In this document: in pieces, positions 8,291 to 10,488 of the stretch
Layout of the letters: each line of letters begins with the position of its first letter
Position numbering within the stretch: the stretch's first letter is position 1
DNA from: Acidobacteriota bacterium
GTDB taxonomy: Bacteria; Acidobacteriota; Terriglobia; Terriglobales; Acidobacteriaceae
NCBI GenBank assembly: GCA_021851465.1
Contig: JAJZDL010000097.1
Location: 1-10,488 of the forward strand
Reading direction: 5' to 3'
DNA: 10,488 bases
Position numbers and translations under genes: made by a program
The notes under the pieces: model-generated
Seen by the model: only the letters and a program-made list of their open reading frames with translations
Told to the model about the DNA's origin: nothing
Databases searched by the model: none

Positions 8291-8628
8291 ACGCGCCCTT
8301 CGGCGCTGGCTACCGCAATGAGCCGGTCGATCCAGCGATAGTCAATCTCGTCCTGCGTGTCGCAGCGCACGACGAAGGAGATGGCCTCGGTGAACTTGTG
8401 TGCCGGGCCGCCATTGAGCGCGGTCATCCTCTGCCCGTCCAGCTCAAAGCCGATCGTAAGAACGCTGCCTCTCGCTACAACGCGGGGGTCGTCCGTGGAG
8501 GTGTTGCGCAGCTCGCTCAGCCGCCGCGAGTTCTTGAAGACCCCGATATAGAAGTCCACCGCTTCTTCTGCATTCGAGTCGAACCGGAGAAACGGCGTGA
8601 TGCGCGAGTTGCTTTGCAGATCGACCAT
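8287..8628 (-). pseudogene. 5' fragment of an interrupted VOC (PhnB-like) family gene
   Basis: Starts at ATG 8628 with AGGAGG at 8640-8635 and a 6-nt spacer, so translation initiation is intact. It reads ITPFLRFDSNAEEAVDFYIG, FELDGQRMTALNGGPAHKFT and EAISFVVRCDTQDEIDYRW, the first 99 residues of a PhnB-like VOC protein. After that tryptophan (8334-8332) 14 unrelated residues follow (IDRLIAVASAEGRV) before TAG at 8289-8287. With the 60 residues at 7978-7796 it would make 159 aa, the normal family size of about 160. The remaining 113-aa product lacks the last part of the fold, including the CGWL block, and is probably inactive, though it could still be translated. It lies 95 bp downstream of the TetR gene on the same strand and was probably its operon partner. 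Confidence 0.85.
8293..8306 (+). terminator. Short GC hairpin behind the 42-aa ORF
   Basis: GCGCC (8293-8297), loop CTTC, GGCGC (8302-8306), 2 nt after the TAA. There is no T-run behind it, so it is at best a weak or factor-assisted terminator. A second pairing, CGCTGG (8304-8309) with CCAGCG (8332-8337), overlaps it. Confidence 0.25.
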
Positions 8629-8723
8629 AGTATTCCTCCTCAATCGCGTTTAAGAAACGCCGGACCCGTATATCACGCCGGTACCGGTCATCAGCCGTTC
8701 GCCAGGGAACAAGGTTGCGGCCC

Positions 8724-9533
8724 TCAATCCGTGTAGTGGCTGCGCTGAATGTTGTGTTCCTCCTCTGGTTCGATCTCCGCCTTCGGTTCCTCTGCGGACT
8801 GCTCCGCCGACTTGGGATACGGGCTTGTCTGCTGACGAGATTGCTTAATCGGACTGGGATCCAGTGACGGTCGGCGATGCTCTTCTTTCTTTGGCTCCGC
8901 ATGCGCGCCCGAGTGAAATAGAAGGAGCAGGTAGCGGCGCAGATGCTCCAGGTTCTGGCGTACGGCTACAGGGCTCAGGTCCGCCTTGGCAAAGATGAAG
9001 GACCCCTGCAACACGGCCTGAATCAAGCCGCCAACGCTCTGCGCGCTCCACGGCGCATCCGGTGCATACAGCGCCTTCGCTGCCTCGATATCGCACGCCA
9101 GCTCGTCAATATGGGCCGACAACGCCTGCTCGCAGGCGCCACGGATCGCGGGATGAGTGGCGTAGGTCTCCTGTACCAGAGTGCCGAGCAGACAGGTGTA
9201 CTCGGCCAGCTCGCCGCGGACGCTTGCAGCCCGAAAGTCCAGATACCCCAGCAGCCGGTCCAGCGGGTCCTGGGCTGCATGGTAGGGTGCCTCGGCAAAG
9301 GATCCCTCCGTCCTGGACCGCCAGTATGCGACCGCGGCCAGCGCCAGATCGTCCTTGCTCTCGAAGTGGTGGAAGAAGCTGCCCTTGGTCACGCCCGCCT
9401 CGTGGCATATCTCATCCACCGTCGTGGCGGAGTAGCCCTGGGCGCGGATCAGATGCAGCGCTGCATCCAGCAGCCTTGTCTTGGACTGGTTCTGCGGCCG
9501 CGTCGAGACTCTCGAATTTCGTTGCTGAACCAT
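8724..9533 (-). CDS. TetR/AcrR-family transcriptional regulator with a long charged C-terminal tail
   Basis: A 269-aa DNA-binding repressor-type protein. Residues 17-64 form the TetR N-terminal domain: KTRLLDAALHLIRAQGYSAT, then the helix-turn-helix TTVDEICHEAGVTKGSFFHH and the FESKDDLA signature. About 75-206 are the helical ligand/dimer domain (LLGTLVQETYATHPAIRGAC, LIQAVLQGSFIFAKA). Residues 207-269 are an added hydrophilic tail rich in Glu, Lys, Pro, Ser and Gln, unusual because many TetR proteins end near residue 200. The ATG at 9533 is chosen because it lies just behind the promoter; upstream Met or TTG codons (9572, 9698) would place the operator inside the coding region. The inverted repeat at 9552-9588 suggests autorepression. 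The ligand is unknown; the downstream partner is the broken VOC gene. Confidence 0.92.
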   Translation of the reverse strand: MVQQRNSRVSTRPQNQSKTRLLDAALHLIRAQGYSATTVDEICHEAGVTKGSFFHHFESKDDLALAAVAYWRSRTEGSFAEAPYHAAQDPLDRLLGYLDFRAASVRGELAEYTCLLGTLVQETYATHPAIRGACEQALSAHIDELACDIEAAKALYAPDAPWSAQSVGGLIQAVLQGSFIFAKADLSPVAVRQNLEHLRRYLLLLFHSGAHAEPKKEEHRRPSLDPSPIKQSRQQTSPYPKSAEQSAEEPKAEIEPEEEHNIQRSHYTD

Positions 9534-9548
9534 CTCTCTATCCCTACC

Positions 9549-9588
9549 TTTATACCGACTAATTGCCACCATACCAATCAGTCGGTAT
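9549..9588 (-). promoter_or_regulatory. Promoter of the TetR gene inside a TetR-type operator
   Basis: On the minus strand a -35 TTGGTA (9577-9572) and -10 TATAAA (9554-9549) are separated by 17 bp. They are embedded in an inverted repeat: ATACCGACTAATTG (9552-9565) and, as reverse complement of 9575-9588, ATACCGACTGATTG, 13 of 14 identical, with a 9-bp centre. ATACCAATCAGTCGGTAT (9571-9588) is itself an imperfect 18-bp palindrome of the kind bound by TetR/AcrR repressors. A bound repressor would cover both promoter elements, about 10 nt before a short leader. Confidence 0.7.
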
Positions 9589-9798
9589 TGTGTCAAAGAA
9601 AACTTGGCCGCTTTCCGTGCCATCGCTGAAGATCTACAGGACCAATTACGGCACCCGGCAAAATACAGCCATGGAGAACCGCCCCCTTGAAACTGCATCC
9701 CTATCTCAACGATGGTGCCACCTCCTACACTACCGTCCTCCCGAGCGAGCGCAGCCCCCCACCACTGCCGTCATCCCATGCTCCCACACCCTATGCCT

Positions 9799-9817
9799 TG
9801 TCATCCTGACCGCAGCC
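9799..9817 (+). repeat. Truncated dispersed repeat copy
   Basis: TGTCATCCTGACCGCAGCC matches the first part of the copies at 9830 and 9905 but lacks the GAAGGACCCC/GAAGAATCCCC end. Confidence 0.5.
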
Positions 9818-9827
9818 TTCTTTATGA

Positions 9828-9866
9828 ATTGTCATTCTGAGCGCAGCGAAGAATCCCCGCATTTCG
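9828..9866 (+). repeat. Dispersed intergenic repeat, GAATCCCC type
   Basis: ATTGTCATTCTGAGC, then GCA, GCGAAGAATCCCC and ATTTCG after one base; same layout as 3771-3811. Translation gives the familiar spurious CHSERSEESPHF peptide, which is why ORFs crossing it are not reported. Confidence 0.8.
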
Positions 9867-9904
9867 CTTTTGCCTTTGCCCACGCTGCCCCCACCCCACC
9901 AGCC

Positions 9905-9963
9905 TGTCATCCTGAGCGGAGCCTCCCGCAGCCTCATCGCGGGAGGCGGAGTCGAAGGACCCC
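9905..9963 (+). repeat. Dispersed repeat, GGACCCC type, with internal hairpin block
   Basis: Begins TGTCATCCTGAGCGGAG and ends TCGAAGGACCCC. Between lies a 30-bp block bounded by GCGGAG at 9916-9921 and 9946-9951. It contains a perfect 9-bp stem GCCTCCCGC (9921-9929) / GCGGGAGGC (9939-9947) with a 9-nt loop. Removing the block leaves a compact repeat like the other copies. Confidence 0.75.
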
Positions 9964-10016
9964 GACGCTCTCTCGCCAAACCACAACCGCCCGCCCCGTT
10001 CTCCAAATAATCTCCA

Positions 10017-10082
10017 GCCTCTGCCTTTGCTTTTGCCTTTGCGTTTGCCTCTGCCTCTGCCTCTGCCTTTGCCTCTGCCCTT
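10017..10082 (+). repeat. Hexanucleotide tandem array (GCCTYT)n
   Basis: Eleven head-to-tail 6-bp units: mostly GCCTCT and GCCTTT with variants GCTTTT, GCGTTT and GCCCTT. A short related run (TTTTGCCTTTGCC) occurs near 9868-9880. It is likely prone to slippage and length change. Confidence 0.85.
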
Positions 10083-10123
10083 TCCCCCACCCCCGCAACC
10101 CTGTCAACCCCCCACCTCGCCCC
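10078..10123 (-). other. Run of C-tracts with G-quadruplex potential on the minus strand
   Basis: Six C-tracts of 3, 5, 5, 3, 6 and 4 bases (10078-80, 10084-88, 10090-94, 10099-101, 10108-113, 10120-123) are separated by loops of 3, 1, 4, 6 and 6 nt. Read on the minus strand this satisfies the usual G3+/N1-7 quadruplex pattern several times over. Confidence 0.6.
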
Positions 10124-10409
10124 AAAATCCATCAACCACCACAAACCAAAACACTTCCACCCCAAAAATATCCCCAAAAAGTTGGCATAGTAGTTTCCCT
10201 CCACTTGGTAAAATAGAACTTGTAGATCGAAACTGAACCGTAGTCGATCGCACCACCCGGCCCGAAAGCGCCGCGCAACACACATCGAGAACAAGGAGAT
10301 TGCCTGTAACTTATTGACAATAGACAACCGACGATCCGCAAGCCCGCCCAGGCAATCGCACCCTGCTCAAGCCACCCAGGCAGAGCGCCAACGGCGCGCC
10401 CTATCCTAG

Positions 10410-10428
10410 CCTGGGCCGAAGGCCCAGG
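10410..10428. repeat. Perfect 8-bp hairpin with GAA loop
   Basis: CCTGGGCC, loop GAA, GGCCCAGG. It shares the GGGC-x-GAAGGCCC core with the hairpin at 10449-10465, so the two look like members of one palindromic repeat family. Confidence 0.65.
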
Positions 10429-10448
10429 AGGCCGCAACAAACCCGTCC

Positions 10449-10465
10449 GCGGGCTGAAGGCCCGC
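10449..10465. repeat. Perfect 6-bp hairpin, GGGCTGAAGGCCC type
   Basis: GCGGGC, loop TGAAG, GCCCGC, followed by CCTAAAACCCT. It lies 20 bp after the hairpin at 10410-10428. Possibly a REP-like pair or a terminator for a gene beyond the window; no T-run is present. Confidence 0.6.
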
Positions 10466-10488
10466 CCTAAAACCCTCGGCCGCCGCGA

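Larger units (their letters stand above)
7984..8330. mobile_element. 347-bp insertion inside the VOC gene, with 6-bp flanking direct repeat
   Basis: TCCAGC occurs at 7978-7983 and again at 8331-8336. Removing one copy plus the 347 bp between restores a single frame (minus strand D-Y-R-W-T-K-L-S-D-G-G) that fits the VOC family without a gap. This looks like a target-site duplication. No transposase and no terminal inverted repeat is seen. Instead the two ends share a 12-bp direct repeat, GCAATGATCCGG (7987-7998) and GCAATGAGCCGG (8315-8326), differing at one base. The insert contains a small plus-strand ORF (8162-8290). It could be a non-autonomous element or a captured fragment; the class is unknown. 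Confidence 0.6.
9589..10488. other. About 900 bp without a convincing gene
   Basis: Frames here are open mostly because of low-complexity repeats and give repeat-type translations (CHSERSEESP, CLCLCLCL, AEAEAEAN). 9589-9798 shows nothing recognisable. The rest holds repeat copies (9799-9963), a hexamer array (10017-10082), C-tracts (10078-10123), A/C-rich sequence to about 10180 and two strong hairpins (10410-10465). Although the TetR operator could serve a divergent promoter, no divergent gene is seen on the plus strand. Confidence 0.7.

Noticed and set aside
8678..8687. CCGGTACCGG palindrome between the TetR and VOC genes
   Set aside because: Only 10 bp, with no second half-site or promoter around it; expected by chance in GC-rich DNA.
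7990..8736. Long plus-strand open frame across the insert and antisense to the VOC gene
   Set aside because: No ribosome binding site at 7990, and beyond 8331 it is simply antisense to clear VOC coding sequence. High GC makes such shadow frames common.
9563..10216. Plus-strand 217-codon open frame right of the TetR operator
   Set aside because: It translates the dispersed repeats and the hexamer array (CHSERSEESP, CLCLCLCL) and has no family features, so it is almost certainly not a gene.
9791..10327. Minus-strand 178-codon open frame with an AEAEAEAN run
   Set aside because: It is the reverse reading of the same repeats, ending in the usual repeat-derived FFAALRMT peptide.

Overview
The window is GC-rich bacterial DNA. 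Best guess for the source is a soil Acidobacteriota (Terriglobia type). This is inferred from a large secreted GH106 enzyme, a type IIIA proton-pump ATPase, dispersed intergenic repeats of the form TGTCATTCTGAGC...GAAGAATCCCC / TGTCATCCTGAGCG...GAAGGACCCC, and GGGCTGAAGGCCC-type hairpins, all of which I associate from memory with that phylum. No rRNA, tRNA, CRISPR array or transposase gene was seen.

Layout. (1) 1-3719, plus strand: the last 38 codons of an alpha/beta-hydrolase-like (esterase-like) protein, then after 48 bp a complete secreted GH106 alpha-L-rhamnosidase-type protein of 1183 aa. The two probably belong to one plant-polysaccharide (pectin/rhamnogalacturonan) operon. (2) 3720-3898: intergenic, with one dispersed repeat copy and a perfect 11-bp-arm palindrome overlying the Shine-Dalgarno and ATG of the next gene. 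(3) 3899-5209, plus: hemL, glutamate-1-semialdehyde aminomutase (C5 haem pathway). (4) 5241-7652, minus, convergent with hemL: an 803-aa P-type H+-ATPase. (5) 7796-8628, minus: a VOC (PhnB-like) gene split into two fragments that together rebuild a normal 159-codon protein. The 347 bp between them are flanked by a 6-bp direct repeat and carry a short opposite-strand ORF with a strong ribosome binding site. (6) 8724-9533, minus: a TetR-family regulator with a long charged tail, reading toward the VOC gene. Its promoter (TTGGTA-17-TATAAA) lies inside a near-perfect inverted repeat, which suggests autoregulation. (7) 9589-10488: about 900 bp with no convincing gene, holding dispersed repeat copies, a hexanucleotide tandem array, a run of C-tracts (G-quadruplex potential on the minus strand) and two strong hairpins.

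The TetR and VOC genes look like a former operon whose second gene has been broken. The esterase and rhamnosidase would act together outside the cytoplasm. hemL and the proton pump look like ordinary chromosomal genes. The most unusual item is the small insert inside the VOC gene with its own possible mini-gene.
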